From Thalassospira australica (GTDB lineage: Bacteria > Pseudomonadota > Alphaproteobacteria > Rhodospirillales > Thalassospiraceae): DNA of 64,000 bases. Shown in pieces: positions 32,459 to 44,353 of the stretch. How positions within the stretch are numbered: position 1 is the first letter of the stretch; each line of letters starts with the position of its first letter. The notes beneath the pieces were generated by a model. It saw nothing but the letters and a program-made list of their open reading frames with translations, was not told the DNA's origin and made no database searches. The stretch spans positions 209,610 to 273,609 of the forward strand of contig NZ_JRJE01000005.1 in the NCBI RefSeq assembly GCF_000763295.1. The letters are read 5' to 3'. A program made the position numbers and the translations under genes.

Positions 32459-33145
32459 ATGACCAAGCCCGATCTTGAGACACGCACTGTCACATCCAAC
32501 GATGAACCGACACCGCCGGTCTTTGATCACACCTTTCAGAAGCAGTTCATTGATCTTCTGCTGTGGCGGCGCGACGTGCGGCGCTTTCGGACCGACCCGA
32601 TCCCGCAAGACGACATTGATGATTTGATCAAGGAAGCCTGCCTTGCCCCGTCTGTCGGCAATTGTCAGCCATGGCGCTTTGTAAAGGTCAATGACCCAAA
32701 ACGGCGCAAATCCATCCGCGACAGTTTTGAACGCGCGAATACCGAAGCGCTTAATGATTATCACGGCGAACGGGCCAAGCTTTATGCATCGCTGAAATTG
32801 CAGGGCATGGATCAGGCCCCGATACAGCTTGCCGTATTTGCCGACGAGGAAACGGAAGCCGGCATGGGTCTTGGGCGCAAAACCATGCCTGAAATGCTTG
32901 ATTATTCTGCCGTGGCGGCGGTGCAGCTGCTGTGGCTTGCCGCACGTGTCAAAGGCATCGGCGTTGGCTGGGTTTCGATCCTTGAACCCGATGTGGTTGG
33001 CAGAACCCTTGATGTGCCCGAACACTGGCGTTTGATCGCATATCTGTGCATCGGCTATCCCGAAGAAGACCACGTTGTCCCCGAACTGGTGCGCGAAGGT
33101 TGGCAGGAACGCATTGATCCTGATGCGCTGACACTCGAACGCTGA
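32459..33145 (+). CDS. bluB: 5,6-dimethylbenzimidazole synthase BluB
   Basis: Oxygen-dependent nitroreductase-fold enzyme that cuts FMN to make the lower ligand of vitamin B12; 228 residues. Hallmarks: LLLWRRDVRRFR at the FMN-binding N-terminus, EACLAPSVGNCQPWRFV, MLDYSAVAAVQLLWLAAR, and GIGVGWVSILEP. The C-terminus PELVREGWQERI is typical. AGG lies 8 nt before the ATG. No cobalamin riboswitch is visible in the 158-nt upstream gap, unlike the mutase operon at 52729. Confidence 0.94.
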   Translation: MTKPDLETRTVTSNDEPTPPVFDHTFQKQFIDLLLWRRDVRRFRTDPIPQDDIDDLIKEACLAPSVGNCQPWRFVKVNDPKRRKSIRDSFERANTEALNDYHGERAKLYASLKLQGMDQAPIQLAVFADEETEAGMGLGRKTMPEMLDYSAVAAVQLLWLAARVKGIGVGWVSILEPDVVGRTLDVPEHWRLIAYLCIGYPEEDHVVPELVREGWQERIDPDALTLER

Positions 33146-33186
33146 TCTCGCAACATCAATTATTTGTTCTCAAGCGCAAGGAATTC

Positions 33187-33444
33187 ATGATGTCTGGCCA
33201 AGAAAGCGGACCAAACACTCCCAACGAACAGCCCAAAAAGAAAGGGCTGTCGACCAGGGCTTATTTCAAGATCATTGGTTACTTGCTGACCGCAGGCTGG
33301 GTGGGTTTCATTCTCGCGGCATCGGGTGGGGATTCAAACCACCCCTTGTTTGATTATATCTTTATCGTCCCGCTGGTCGGTTGGATTATCGGTATGCTGG
33401 TTGCGCGCATGATGACGAAGAAATCTGGCGCAGATCACAGCTGA
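33187..33444 (+). CDS. Small two-helix membrane protein
   Basis: 85 residues with a good ribosome binding site (AAGGA 4 nt before the first ATG; the second ATG at 33190 is possible). A polar, Lys-rich N-terminus precedes two membrane helices (IIGYLLTAGWVGFILAA and IFIVPLVGWIIGMLVARMM), ending in a polar tail. Unknown family. It follows bluB after 41 nt on the same strand, and converges with the next small membrane protein gene. Confidence 0.7.
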   Translation: MMSGQESGPNTPNEQPKKKGLSTRAYFKIIGYLLTAGWVGFILAASGGDSNHPLFDYIFIVPLVGWIIGMLVARMMTKKSGADHS

Positions 33445-33490
33445 AACCCCGGTTAAAGGGCACAAAAGGCATCCGGGTTCGGTATTTGAT

Positions 33491-33847
33491 TTATCTATCG
33501 TCACCGGAATCGCGGTTGCGGGTGCGTTCATCACGATAACGGTCATCATCGGAAAAACCGCCCAACGTCATGATACCGATGCCAAGGCTGATCCCGCCGA
33601 AAGTGATAAACAGGCCAAAAAACAGCAAAAAGATAAAGATCGGCGCATCGCGTGATGCTGTGGCAAGGCTGTAAATCCCGCCAATATCAAAAAACAGCAC
33701 CAGTGCGCCAAACACCAGCGCGCCGACACCGCCATAGGCGGTATGTTCAATCATAAAACGCACAATCGAACGCGCCTCACGCGCAGCCTGACTGTTGCGG
33801 ACCTCATCTGATGTGTCGTTTTTGGATTTGCGGTCTGGCTTCGTCAT
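33491..33847 (-). CDS. Small two-helix membrane protein
   Basis: 118 residues. Charged N-terminus (TKPDRKSKNDTSDEV), then helices near residues 38-60 (GGVGALVFGALVLFFDIGG) and 67-97 (APIFIFLLFFGLFITFGGIS), then an Arg/Asp-rich tail (DDDRYRDERTRNRDSGDDR). It resembles the other small membrane protein opposite only in general architecture. Function unknown. It lies on the same strand as the CinA-like and MutT genes. Confidence 0.7.
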   Translation of the reverse strand: MTKPDRKSKNDTSDEVRNSQAAREARSIVRFMIEHTAYGGVGALVFGALVLFFDIGGIYSLATASRDAPIFIFLLFFGLFITFGGISLGIGIMTLGGFSDDDRYRDERTRNRDSGDDR

Positions 33848-33940
33848 GTTCTTTCCCTCACAAGGTCAGAACAATTCTAGACGCCGTTGCCACCAAATTC
33901 CTTGATCAAACGCAATGGCGGGGCCGGAAGGTTCCCGTGA

Positions 33941-34699
33941 TCAGACAGCGCCGGTATCTTCGATCACGTCACGACCACCATCGGTGATGGCGGTGCGAAT
34001 GCGTTCTGAGGCCTGATTGACGTCATCGGGGTTTTCACCGCGCACCACCAGCGTCGTGCCCAGCTTGCCTTCGCGCAGGAACGGGTAGGATCCGATATCG
34101 GTTGCCGGAAAATCCCCCTGAATTTCGGCCAACACCCTGGCAATCGTTCCTTCGGGGATATAGCCCCCTACAGACCGCGATACCATCGGCTTTCCGCCGA
34201 TCAGTTGATGTTTGATGCCCTGGAACATGGCCTGCATGATCATGGGCACGCCAGCCATGACATAGACATTTTCCATGCGAAAACCCGGCGCCTTGGAAAT
34301 CGGGTTCTGGATCAATTCCGCCCCGACCGGGACATGGGCCATACGCAAACGGGCTTCGTTCAGGTCTTCGGGGTTTTCGTAATGACTTTTGAGCAGTTCA
34401 TGCGCATCGGCATTGAGTTCGATCGGCACCCCGAATGCCCTGGCAACACATTCAGATGTGATGTCGTCATGGGTCGGGCCGATCCCGCCGGTGGTAAAGA
34501 CGTAATCGAATTTTGCCCGGCACTCATTAAGCGTGGCAATGATGGTGTCTTCGATATCGGGAATAACGCGGGTTTCCGCCAGACGCACGCCAAGCTTGTT
34601 CAGTTCTTCTGCCAGATAGGGCAGATTCTTGTCATGCGTACGGCCAGACAGGATTTCATTGCCGATGATAATCAGACAGGCGCGGACCGGATCAGACAT
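33941..34699 (-). CDS. CinA-like molybdopterin-binding domain protein
   Basis: 252 residues of the MoCF_biosynth fold (competence/damage-inducible CinA N-terminal type). Hallmarks: ACLIIIGNEILSGRTHDKN at the N-terminus and YVFTTGGIGPTHDDIT around residue 65-80. The C-terminal amidohydrolase domain of full CinA is absent; this stand-alone form is common in alphaproteobacteria. Its substrate is not established by sequence; related proteins bind nucleotide or ADP-ribose compounds. It follows the mutT gene by 65 nt on the same strand. Confidence 0.88.
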   Translation of the reverse strand: MSDPVRACLIIIGNEILSGRTHDKNLPYLAEELNKLGVRLAETRVIPDIEDTIIATLNECRAKFDYVFTTGGIGPTHDDITSECVARAFGVPIELNADAHELLKSHYENPEDLNEARLRMAHVPVGAELIQNPISKAPGFRMENVYVMAGVPMIMQAMFQGIKHQLIGGKPMVSRSVGGYIPEGTIARVLAEIQGDFPATDIGSYPFLREGKLGTTLVVRGENPDDVNQASERIRTAITDGGRDVIEDTGAV

Positions 34700-34764
34700 T
34701 ATAACCCCACAACTTCACTCAAACGTTTCTTCCCGCGTCCATACGGCCCCAAATGGGGAATGGC

Positions 34765-35196
34765 TCACAGGAAATCGCGCAACATTGCCACAAGCGGCAC
34801 ATCGGCAGGCGGCATCGGATAATCGCCCAAACGCACCGGGCGCACCCATTTGACCTTTTGGCCTTCCATCGGGGTAATTTCCCCTTTCCAGACGCGGCAC
34901 AGATAAAGTGGCATCATCAGATGGAAGTCATCATAGGTAAATGAGGCGAACGTAAAGGGTGCCAGACAGCTTTCGGTAATGTCGATGCCAAGCTCTTCCT
35001 TGAGCTCACGCACCAGCGCCATTTCCGGAGTTTCACCGGCTTCGACCTTGCCGCCGGGGAACTCCCAAAGGCCTGCCATCGACTTGCCTTCCGGGCGCTG
35101 CGCAATCAGCACACGATGATCGACGTCAACCAGCGCAACCGCGCTGACGAAAACAGTTTTATCTGGCGTTTTGCCTTGGCGCAGGTCAATCGACAT
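34765..35196 (-). CDS. mutT: MutT-like Nudix hydrolase (8-oxo-dGTP diphosphatase)
   Basis: 143 residues from ATG 35196, which has AAAGG 4 nt upstream; a longer form from 35226 lacks one. It removes oxidised dGTP from the nucleotide pool. The Nudix box is intact: GGKVEAGETPEMALVRELKEELGI (positions about 52-75 here, written in parts: GGKVEAGETPEMAL, VRELKEELGI). The strand AVALVDVDHRVLIAQRP is typical of MutT. In many alphaproteobacteria mutT sits beside argJ and secA; here it is about 8 kb from argJ. Confidence 0.93.
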   Translation of the reverse strand: MSIDLRQGKTPDKTVFVSAVALVDVDHRVLIAQRPEGKSMAGLWEFPGGKVEAGETPEMALVRELKEELGIDITESCLAPFTFASFTYDDFHLMMPLYLCRVWKGEITPMEGQKVKWVRPVRLGDYPMPPADVPLVAMLRDFL

Positions 35197-35342
35197 GCAG
35201 CCTTTATCTGGTTGTTGTATTGTCATGGCACTGTTTTATCGCGCCATCAAACCTTCGCCAAGCACAGAAAATATCAAACTGCCCGCCAACAGATCACGTA
35301 CAGAAGAAATCAAAAAGTTCTGCCATAACAAAGGCCACCTGA

Positions 35343-36260
35343 ATGCCGCCTGTCAAACCTGCACGTCGCCGCCGAAATGCGTTCCCACACCGATTTTTGG
35401 GCGTTACGGCCAATTCTTTCATCGCTGTTTTCATGCTTGCGGGCTGTGACAAGCTTGGGGCCTATAATCATTGGCAGGCGGGCGATACCAAACCCGATGT
35501 GATCGACCTTTCCTATGGTGCGGATGACCGACAGGTTCTGGATCTTTATCTGCCCGACAAATCGATGCAACCGGCCCCGCTTTTGATCTGGATTTATGGC
35601 GGATCATGGGATTCGGGGGACAAGGCCAAATATGCCTTTGTCGCCAAACGGTTCACTGAACTTGGCTATGCGGTTGCCATCCCGGATTACCGTTTGGTGC
35701 CTGACATCCATTTCCCGGCTTTCATCACGGACACGGCATCCGCCATCGCCCGCATGAAGGATTATGCAGATACCAACCCAGACCATATCAAAACCGGACC
35801 AGTGATACTGGCAGGCCATTCAGCGGGTGCCTATAACGCCGTGCAGGTTGTGGCTGACCAACGGTATTTGCGTGATGTCGGGCTTGATGCCACGCACATC
35901 AGCGGGATCATCGGCCTGTCGGGGCCTTATGATTTTCATCCCTATGATGTGACCGCAACCCAAGACGCCTTTGGCGAAACACCTGCCCATCAAAGCCAAC
36001 CGGTCGAGATGGATCTGGCCCATATGCCGCCGCTTTTGCTTGTTACCGGAACACGTGACCACACTGTTTTCCCGCGCAATTCGCGCAGGCTTGCAGAACT
36101 GGCCCCAACCGCGCAACTGATTGAAATTGACGAAGCCGGGCACGCCGGAACGCTGATTGCGCTTGGGTTTTATTTAACGACGGACAAAGCGGTTCTCGAA
36201 CCGGTCAAACAGTTTCTTGAAAACCGGCATCCAACATCACGGTTAACCGCGCAGCAATGA
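35343..36260 (+). CDS. Lipoprotein alpha/beta hydrolase (carboxylesterase-like)
   Basis: 305 residues with a basic start (PARRRRNAFPHR), a hydrophobic stretch and a lipobox MLAGC, so Cys35 is likely lipidated. The esterase fold shows WIYGGSWDSGDK (oxyanion loop), the nucleophile in AGHSAGAYN (Ser160), Asp239 (GTRDHTV) and His267 (EAGHAGT). This arrangement matches the BD-FAE/esterase group. Substrate unknown. It starts 116 nt from the divergent mutT gene, with AAAGG 7 nt before the ATG, and ends at a strong bidirectional terminator. Confidence 0.88.
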   Translation: MPPVKPARRRRNAFPHRFLGVTANSFIAVFMLAGCDKLGAYNHWQAGDTKPDVIDLSYGADDRQVLDLYLPDKSMQPAPLLIWIYGGSWDSGDKAKYAFVAKRFTELGYAVAIPDYRLVPDIHFPAFITDTASAIARMKDYADTNPDHIKTGPVILAGHSAGAYNAVQVVADQRYLRDVGLDATHISGIIGLSGPYDFHPYDVTATQDAFGETPAHQSQPVEMDLAHMPPLLLVTGTRDHTVFPRNSRRLAELAPTAQLIEIDEAGHAGTLIALGFYLTTDKAVLEPVKQFLENRHPTSRLTAQQ

Positions 36261-36266
36261 TCAACA

Positions 36267-36298
36267 AAAAACGCGCTTTCCGATGAAAGCGCGTTTTT
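36267..36298. terminator. Bidirectional terminator
   Basis: AAAAACGCGCTTTC (36267-36280) and GAAAGCGCGTTTTT (36285-36298) form a perfect 14-bp stem with a CGAT loop. It separates the hydrolase gene from secA, which converges on it. Confidence 0.95.
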
Positions 36299-36321
36299 CA
36301 TTTCAACCATGCCCTTCAGGA

Positions 36322-39030
<2,709 letters not shown>

Positions 39031-39362
39031 TAATACGTTCCTGAACAAATGAATAAGACACTATGAGCCCCGATATAAGCCGGAGCCCGATCACAGATAG
39101 AACCCTGTCTGCCATCTGTCAACGGAACGAACCAATATCGCTAATGTTGGGCCGGAATTTACAATCCTGCGCACCTGATCAGGAGCAAATTCGCCCCATC
39201 GGCCCGATGCAACTAGCCATGCGGATACCTTCCTGCTTGAGAAATGCAAAATTTAATCGTATTATGCGCGTTAAAGTTTCAAACCCTAACAGAGCATGTA
39301 GCTCGTTTTGGCGCGCGGGAATGTCCCGGTAGCGACGCCAAATACATCCTCAGGAGGAGGAT
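39031..39362. promoter_or_regulatory. Divergent intergenic region upstream of secA
   Basis: 332 nt. Promoters for secA and for the gene at 39363 are expected. An AT-rich patch at 39245-39275 is promoter-like. No convincing gene, hairpin or operator was found. Confidence 0.35.
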
Positions 39363-40478
39363 ATGGTCGATTTTTCCGCGCTAAATCCGTTTCGCCAAGG
39401 TCAGACAAGCCTTCAGGATACGCGTCAGCCCCTTGCAAAAACCAGTCCCGATGCCGGTCAGAATTCTGCGCAAGCCCGATCTGATGCGCGCACCCGTGTC
39501 GACCCGGTGGCATTGTCTGATGACGCCCTTGCAGCCCATAACGAAAGCCAGAAGCTTGTCCCTGCGACGGGCAAGGCCCTTTCATCTGAACCGCTGACAA
39601 CCGATGAGCTGTTTGAGCGTGCCCTTGATGCATCGCTTGAGCTGATCCGCGGCAGTGTTGAAGAAATGTTTGCCCTGTCTGGCATGTCCGAAGAAGACGC
39701 GATTGCCGCGACCAACACCATGTTCAATGGCATTCGTGACGCGGCTCAGGGGCAGGACCAGTTCGAATTTTCCTTTGATCAGGCCATCGCCAGCCATAGC
39801 AAAACCGCCATTTCTTACGCCGGTGCTGATGGCGCTGCGGTTGGTGTGTCCGAAACCGCAATGATGGCGGTGCAATCGCTTGATATCAGCATCAACAACG
39901 AAACCGGTGAGTTCTCGTTTAATTACGAGGCTGCCAAGGTCGAAGTTGTTCGAACCGAAGCCATCGCCATTGGCAACAGCATGGGTGCCGCCCTTGGTGC
40001 ACTTGGCAACGTCATGAATGGCTTGGGTGGCGGATCGTTGGTCAATATGCTTGGCAATCCGGCCTCTGCCGAAGATGGCGGACTTCTGTTTGATATCAAT
40101 GACAACGGAGTCGCCGAATTCATCCGTGAACTGATGAATGCAACTGTCGGTACCGACGATACCGCGGGCGAGGCTGAAGATGGCGCGACAGCCGGTGCCG
40201 CGCCAACCAATGGTCAGGCGATTGCCGCAGAACGTATGGCCGCATTGAATGCCCAGATCACCGAACAGTTCATGGAACAGGCGACCCTGATTGTACGCAG
40301 CATCAATCAACCCGCCCCTGACGCCGGTGAAGGCGCAGGTCCGCTTCAGCTTACCGTCGATATGATGATGCCGATGGGCCGCTTTGGGCAGGATGACGGC
40401 AATGCCACCTTCACCTTCCCCAATGGTGAAACCGTGCCCGTGATTGATCCGACGCAGGAACAGGATGTTCTGATTTAA
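39363..40478 (+). CDS. Acidic Ala-rich protein of unknown function
   Basis: 371 residues with an excellent ribosome binding site (AGGAGGAGG). There is no signal peptide. The N-terminal 80 residues are Gln/Ser/Asp-rich and look disordered. Residues 80-260 are helical and strand-rich (LFERALDASLELIRGSVEEMFALSG; SLDISINNETGEFSFNYEAAK). A single EF-hand-like loop, DINDNGVAEF, lies near residue 243. The protein ends FTFPNGETVPVIDPT. It pairs with the next gene (57 nt gap), which shares an acidic, low-Cys composition. Not a known family to me. It lies between secA and the isomerase gene. Confidence 0.72.
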   Translation: MVDFSALNPFRQGQTSLQDTRQPLAKTSPDAGQNSAQARSDARTRVDPVALSDDALAAHNESQKLVPATGKALSSEPLTTDELFERALDASLELIRGSVEEMFALSGMSEEDAIAATNTMFNGIRDAAQGQDQFEFSFDQAIASHSKTAISYAGADGAAVGVSETAMMAVQSLDISINNETGEFSFNYEAAKVEVVRTEAIAIGNSMGAALGALGNVMNGLGGGSLVNMLGNPASAEDGGLLFDINDNGVAEFIRELMNATVGTDDTAGEAEDGATAGAAPTNGQAIAAERMAALNAQITEQFMEQATLIVRSINQPAPDAGEGAGPLQLTVDMMMPMGRFGQDDGNATFTFPNGETVPVIDPTQEQDVLI

Positions 40479-40534
40479 CCGTAAACGGGATGCCCTGACT
40501 GGCATCCCGCAGCCCTTCAGGAAGGAGGCGCTGG

Positions 40535-41659
40535 ATGTTTGACCACAATACGTTTCCAACGCCAAATGCGGCTGAAAACGCTGCCAGCGCCGCAATACAG
40601 CGCGCAGCAGCCAACAATGCGGCAAATTCTCCGCGCGATGACACATCCAATTCAAATGCCAATGCAGATCTTGCACAGCAGCGCGCCATTGTTGATCAGA
40701 TTGATTTAAGCATCGAGGCAAGCCAACGCATTGAAAACACGCTTGGTGATTTCCAGCGTCCGGTATTTGCCGTCGACACCTCCCCGCTTGAAGCGTTTGA
40801 AACGCTAAAACCCGCTCTTGATGACGCCCAGACACGGATGAACCGCGAAGCCTTTATCGTGCTTGCGATGATGGGCATTCCACCGGCCAAAGCGCGCGCA
40901 ATGGCCAATGCCATGACCGGCGGTGATCCCGGCGAATTAAAGGCGGTTGAGGCCAATGGTCGGCAAGGTGCCGTGTCTGCACAGGAATTGTCGCTCAACA
41001 TTTCCCAAGGTGGTGTCGAGATCAATCTGGGGCAGGTTTCAGTAACATCGCGTACGGTTGATATCGATCTTCAGGCGATCGAAAGTCGATTTTCCAACAT
41101 CTCGGGCGCTGCTGATGTTTCGGTTTCAGAGTTTCGGGCACACATCGAACTGATCCGCATCGAAATCGCCCAAGCCTTTCAGCAAGACCCGCTGATCCTT
41201 GATCTTGATGGCAACGGCATTGACATCACCAGCCTTCAGGACGGCAAAGCTTTCGACATTGACGGTGACGGCACGCTGGATCAAACCGCCTGGATAAAAG
41301 GTGCGGATGCGCTTTTGGCACTTGATCGCAACAATGACGGTGAAATCAATAACGGCCGTGAACTGTTTGGTGATCAGAACGGGGCCAAGGACGGCTTTGC
41401 AGAACTGTCGAAATATGATGACAATCTGGACGGGTTGATCAACGAAATGGATGGCGTTTTCAGCTCGCTTGTTTTGCTGCGTGCGGATGGCAGTCAGCAA
41501 AGCCTGGAAGATGGCGGGATCAAGTCCATCTCTCTGTCGCTGATCACCCCACTTGATGAACGTCTGATTGGTGGCAATCTGGTTGCGGGTTCGCAGTTCG
41601 AACGTGAAGACGGCACGACCGGTCAGGTTGGCGAAGTCTTCTTTGATGTTCGGGCGTGA
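40535..41659 (+). CDS. EF-hand-like calcium-binding protein
   Basis: 374 residues with GGAGG 6 nt before the ATG. The N-terminal 50 residues are Asn/Ala-rich and probably disordered; 50-220 are mostly helical. The C-terminal 140 residues hold tandem Asp/Asn-Gly loops like EF-hand or dockerin loops: LDLDGNGIDI, FDIDGDGTLD, LDRNNDGEINNGRELFGD and YDDNLDGLINEMD. This is the calcium module often found at the end of giant RTX or cadherin exoproteins (pattern ...LLALDRNNDGEINNG...). Here it stands almost alone, without a signal peptide. Likely calcium-dependent; location unknown. Confidence 0.78.
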   Translation: MFDHNTFPTPNAAENAASAAIQRAAANNAANSPRDDTSNSNANADLAQQRAIVDQIDLSIEASQRIENTLGDFQRPVFAVDTSPLEAFETLKPALDDAQTRMNREAFIVLAMMGIPPAKARAMANAMTGGDPGELKAVEANGRQGAVSAQELSLNISQGGVEINLGQVSVTSRTVDIDLQAIESRFSNISGAADVSVSEFRAHIELIRIEIAQAFQQDPLILDLDGNGIDITSLQDGKAFDIDGDGTLDQTAWIKGADALLALDRNNDGEINNGRELFGDQNGAKDGFAELSKYDDNLDGLINEMDGVFSSLVLLRADGSQQSLEDGGIKSISLSLITPLDERLIGGNLVAGSQFEREDGTTGQVGEVFFDVRA

Positions 41660-41972
41660 CAACCTCCTTTCTGCACCGGGCATCGACATATTTCATCGAA
41701 CTGTCACGCCCGCGCATTGGCACATTACATCCACTGGATCAGTGTGAAAGCCTTTTCATCAGCATTCCCGCATGGCCGGTTACTTTGAACTCTGTGCCGC
41801 GCTTGCCCATATGACTGTCTTCATGATTAGACACTTCACATTTTCGACAGAATGCTTTGTCAAAAGGTGCGACTTCCACGCCGAAGCCTTGTGCAGGCAA
41901 CACTTATGTGTTTTACCCGTGGACAGAGGCAAAGGGCAAAAAGCCCGTCTGAAATTTAAGTCTGGAGAAACT
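41660..41972. other. Intergenic region
   Basis: 313 nt between the EF-hand protein and the isomerase gene. The frame of the isomerase is open upstream to 41772 but that part is unlike the family and lacks a start signal. Nothing else is evident. Confidence 0.35.
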
Positions 41973-42839
41973 ATGCTGCGCAACACACTTCTTGCCGCGT
42001 CACTGGCAACCGTCATCTTTGCATCCCCTGTCATGGCGCAGGACGCGACACCGGCCGAAGACCCGGTGCTGGCGACAGTCAATGGCGAGGAAATCCTTGA
42101 ATCTGAAGTTCGCGCAACCCAGCAGGGCCTGCCGCAACAGTATCGCCAGCTTCCGTTTGAGATGCTCAAGGCTGACCTGTTAACCCGTGAAATCAATCAG
42201 CGCCTGCTGATTAAGGCGGGCAACGAAGCCGGTCTAGAAGATGACGAAGAAGTCACCCAGATTCTTGAAGAACTGAAAGATCGCCTTGTCGCGGAAACAT
42301 ACCGCCAGCGCGCATTTGACGAAGCAACCACCGAAGACGCCATCAAAGCAAAATATGACGCCTTCCTGGAAACCAACGAGCCAGAAGCCCAGGTTCACGC
42401 ACGCCACATCCTGCTTGAGAACGAAGAAGACGCAATCGCCATCATCGCCGAACTTGACGATGGCGCGGATTTCGCCGAACTCGCCAAGGAAAAATCGACC
42501 GGTCCGTCCGGCCCGAATGGTGGTGACCTTGGGTTCTTTAGCCGTGGCGAAATGGTCGCACCGTTTGCCGAAGCTGCCTTTTCCATGGATGCTGGCAGCT
42601 ATTCCGAAGCGCCGGTTCAGACCCAGTTTGGCTGGCACGTGATCATGGTCGAGGAAGTCAAGGAAGGCGTACAGCCATCCCTTGAAGAAGTTCGCGGGCA
42701 GCTTGTTTCCGAAATTCAGAGCGAAACCTACGAAGCAATGCTGGCTGATCTGCGCGAGAATGCCGAGATCGTCAACAATGTCGAAATCGAAGCCGAAAAA
42801 GCAGCAGAAGAAGCTGCCAAAGAAGCACCGGCTGAATAA
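41973..42839 (+). CDS. Periplasmic peptidyl-prolyl isomerase, parvulin type
   Basis: PpiC/SurA/PrsA-type folding factor of 288 residues. ATG 41973 has TGGAG 6 nt upstream and starts a signal peptide (MLRNTLLAASLATVIFASPVMAQ). A SurA-like N-terminal helical region (VNGEEILESEV...LPFEMLKADLLTREINQRLL in parts) precedes the rotamase domain (VHARHILLENEEDA, GGDLGFFSRGEMV, TQFGWHVIMVEE). The C-terminus is a Glu/Ala-rich helix. It precedes argJ by 189 nt; the secA / isomerase / argJ arrangement is common in alphaproteobacteria. Confidence 0.93.
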   Translation: MLRNTLLAASLATVIFASPVMAQDATPAEDPVLATVNGEEILESEVRATQQGLPQQYRQLPFEMLKADLLTREINQRLLIKAGNEAGLEDDEEVTQILEELKDRLVAETYRQRAFDEATTEDAIKAKYDAFLETNEPEAQVHARHILLENEEDAIAIIAELDDGADFAELAKEKSTGPSGPNGGDLGFFSRGEMVAPFAEAAFSMDAGSYSEAPVQTQFGWHVIMVEEVKEGVQPSLEEVRGQLVSEIQSETYEAMLADLRENAEIVNNVEIEAEKAAEEAAKEAPAE

Positions 42840-42894
42840 AACAGGAAACAAAGCGATCAGCATGCTCTGGGCGCTTTGATATTTCCGGGATTGG

Positions 42895-42928
42895 AAACGG
42901 GGTGCGGCCACTGGCTTCACCCCGTTTT
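42895..42928 (+). terminator. Terminator after the isomerase gene
   Basis: AAACGGGGTG (42895-42904) and CACCCCGTTT (42918-42927) form a perfect 10-bp stem with a 13-nt loop, then T and an AT-rich stretch. Confidence 0.85.
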
Positions 42929-43028
42929 ATTTGGATCACCTTTCGATCCTGAACATGCATTCTGCTGCTTGCTTTTCGCCACCGTTGCGGCAGGATGAGC
43001 TGACGACCCATTGAAGGAATTTGCACAG

Positions 43029-44258
43029 ATGGTTGCGACCACCGTTTCACCACTTGCCCCCGCGGCGTTTCCCGACCTTCCGGCCATTGCCGGTGTCAAA
43101 CTGCATACCGCAACCCTTGGCATTCGCTACAAGGGCCGCCCCGATGTTTTGCTGGCTGAACTTGAGCCGGGCACACAGGTCGCAGGTGTCTTTACGACAT
43201 CGACCACCGCATCGGCAGCGGTACGCTGGGGCCGCGAAGCACTTAAAGGTGGCACGGCACGAGCATTCTTTGTTAATGCGGGCAACTCGGTTGCCTTTAC
43301 CGGCAAAGCAGGTGAGACATTCGTCGCCGATAAAGTCGAAACCGCGTCAAAGGCGCTAGGTTGTGCCAAGACCGAAATTTTCACCGCATCCACCGGTGTG
43401 ATTGGCGAACCAACCACCGCCACCCGCATTACCGATGCCATGGATGACATTCTGGCCAATGATGCAAGCTGGCTGGATGCGGCCAAGGCCATCATGACCA
43501 CCGACACCTTCCCCAAGGGGGCAGCGGCCACCGCCACCCTCAACGGCACCACTGTCAAGATTGCAGGATTTGCCAAGGGTTCCGGGATGATCGAGCCGAA
43601 CATGGCGACCATGCTGGGCTTTGTCTTTACCGATGCCGCCCTGCCGCATGCCGTGTTGCAGGCTTTGCTGGCCGATTGCAATGACCGCAGTTTCAATGCG
43701 ATCACGGTCGATAGCGATACCTCGACCTCAGACACCGTGCTTTTGGCGGCAACCGGCAAGGCCGGCAATAAGGCCATCAGTGATGTGAATGATCCGGCCC
43801 TTGCCGAATTCAAAGGGGCGCTCGAAGGCGTTCTGCGTGATCTTTCCCATCAGATCGTGCGCGATGGTGAAGGCGCCAGCAAGTTCATCACCATCAATGT
43901 CACCGGGGCGGTTAACGGTACCGAAGCCAAGATTGCCGCCAAGGCCATTGCCAACTCGCCCTTGGTCAAAACCGCAATTGCCGGTGAAGACGCCAACTGG
44001 GGCCGTATTGTCATGGCGGTTGGCAAATGCGGTGTTACAGCCGATCCGAACAAGCTGACCATTTCCATCGGTGGCATCGCGCTTGCCAAAAACGGCGAGC
44101 GGGTCGCAGATTATGACGAAGCCCCGGTCGAAGCCCACATCAAGGGCCAATATATCGATATTGATGTCGATCTTGGCTTTGGTGAGGGTGCAGCCACTGT
44201 TTGGACCTGCGACCTGACCCATGGCTATATCTCGATCAATGCCGATTACCGCAGCTAG
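43029..44258 (+). CDS. argJ: Bifunctional ornithine acetyltransferase / N-acetylglutamate synthase ArgJ
   Basis: Recycles the acetyl group in arginine synthesis: N-acetylornithine plus glutamate to ornithine plus N-acetylglutamate. 409 residues. Contains FAKGSGMIEPNMATMLGFVFTDA (in parts: FAKGSGMIEPNMATM, LGFVFTDA), where Thr in the ATML motif is the autocleavage and catalytic residue. The C-terminus GEDANWGRIVMAVG and TCDLTHGYISINADYRS is typical. ATG 43029 has GAAGGA about 10 nt upstream; a TTG at 43011 is possible. A strong terminator follows. Confidence 0.96.
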   Translation: MVATTVSPLAPAAFPDLPAIAGVKLHTATLGIRYKGRPDVLLAELEPGTQVAGVFTTSTTASAAVRWGREALKGGTARAFFVNAGNSVAFTGKAGETFVADKVETASKALGCAKTEIFTASTGVIGEPTTATRITDAMDDILANDASWLDAAKAIMTTDTFPKGAAATATLNGTTVKIAGFAKGSGMIEPNMATMLGFVFTDAALPHAVLQALLADCNDRSFNAITVDSDTSTSDTVLLAATGKAGNKAISDVNDPALAEFKGALEGVLRDLSHQIVRDGEGASKFITINVTGAVNGTEAKIAAKAIANSPLVKTAIAGEDANWGRIVMAVGKCGVTADPNKLTISIGGIALAKNGERVADYDEAPVEAHIKGQYIDIDVDLGFGEGAATVWTCDLTHGYISINADYRS

Positions 44259-44294
44259 GGTCATTGCGAACAGCGTCACAATATTCGCCAAACA

Positions 44295-44325
44295 AAAACG
44301 CCGTCCTTACAAAGGGCGGCGTTTT
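44295..44325. terminator. Bidirectional terminator after argJ
   Basis: AAAACGCCGTCC (44295-44306) pairs with GGGCGGCGTTTT (44314-44325) with one G-T pair. It separates argJ from the convergent pentapeptide-repeat gene. Confidence 0.9.
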
Positions 44326-44353
44326 GCGTTTCAGGGGTGATCAGCTCAAACAG

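Noticed and set aside
39063..39332. 89-codon frame in the secA upstream region
   Set aside because: No ribosome binding site and atypical composition.
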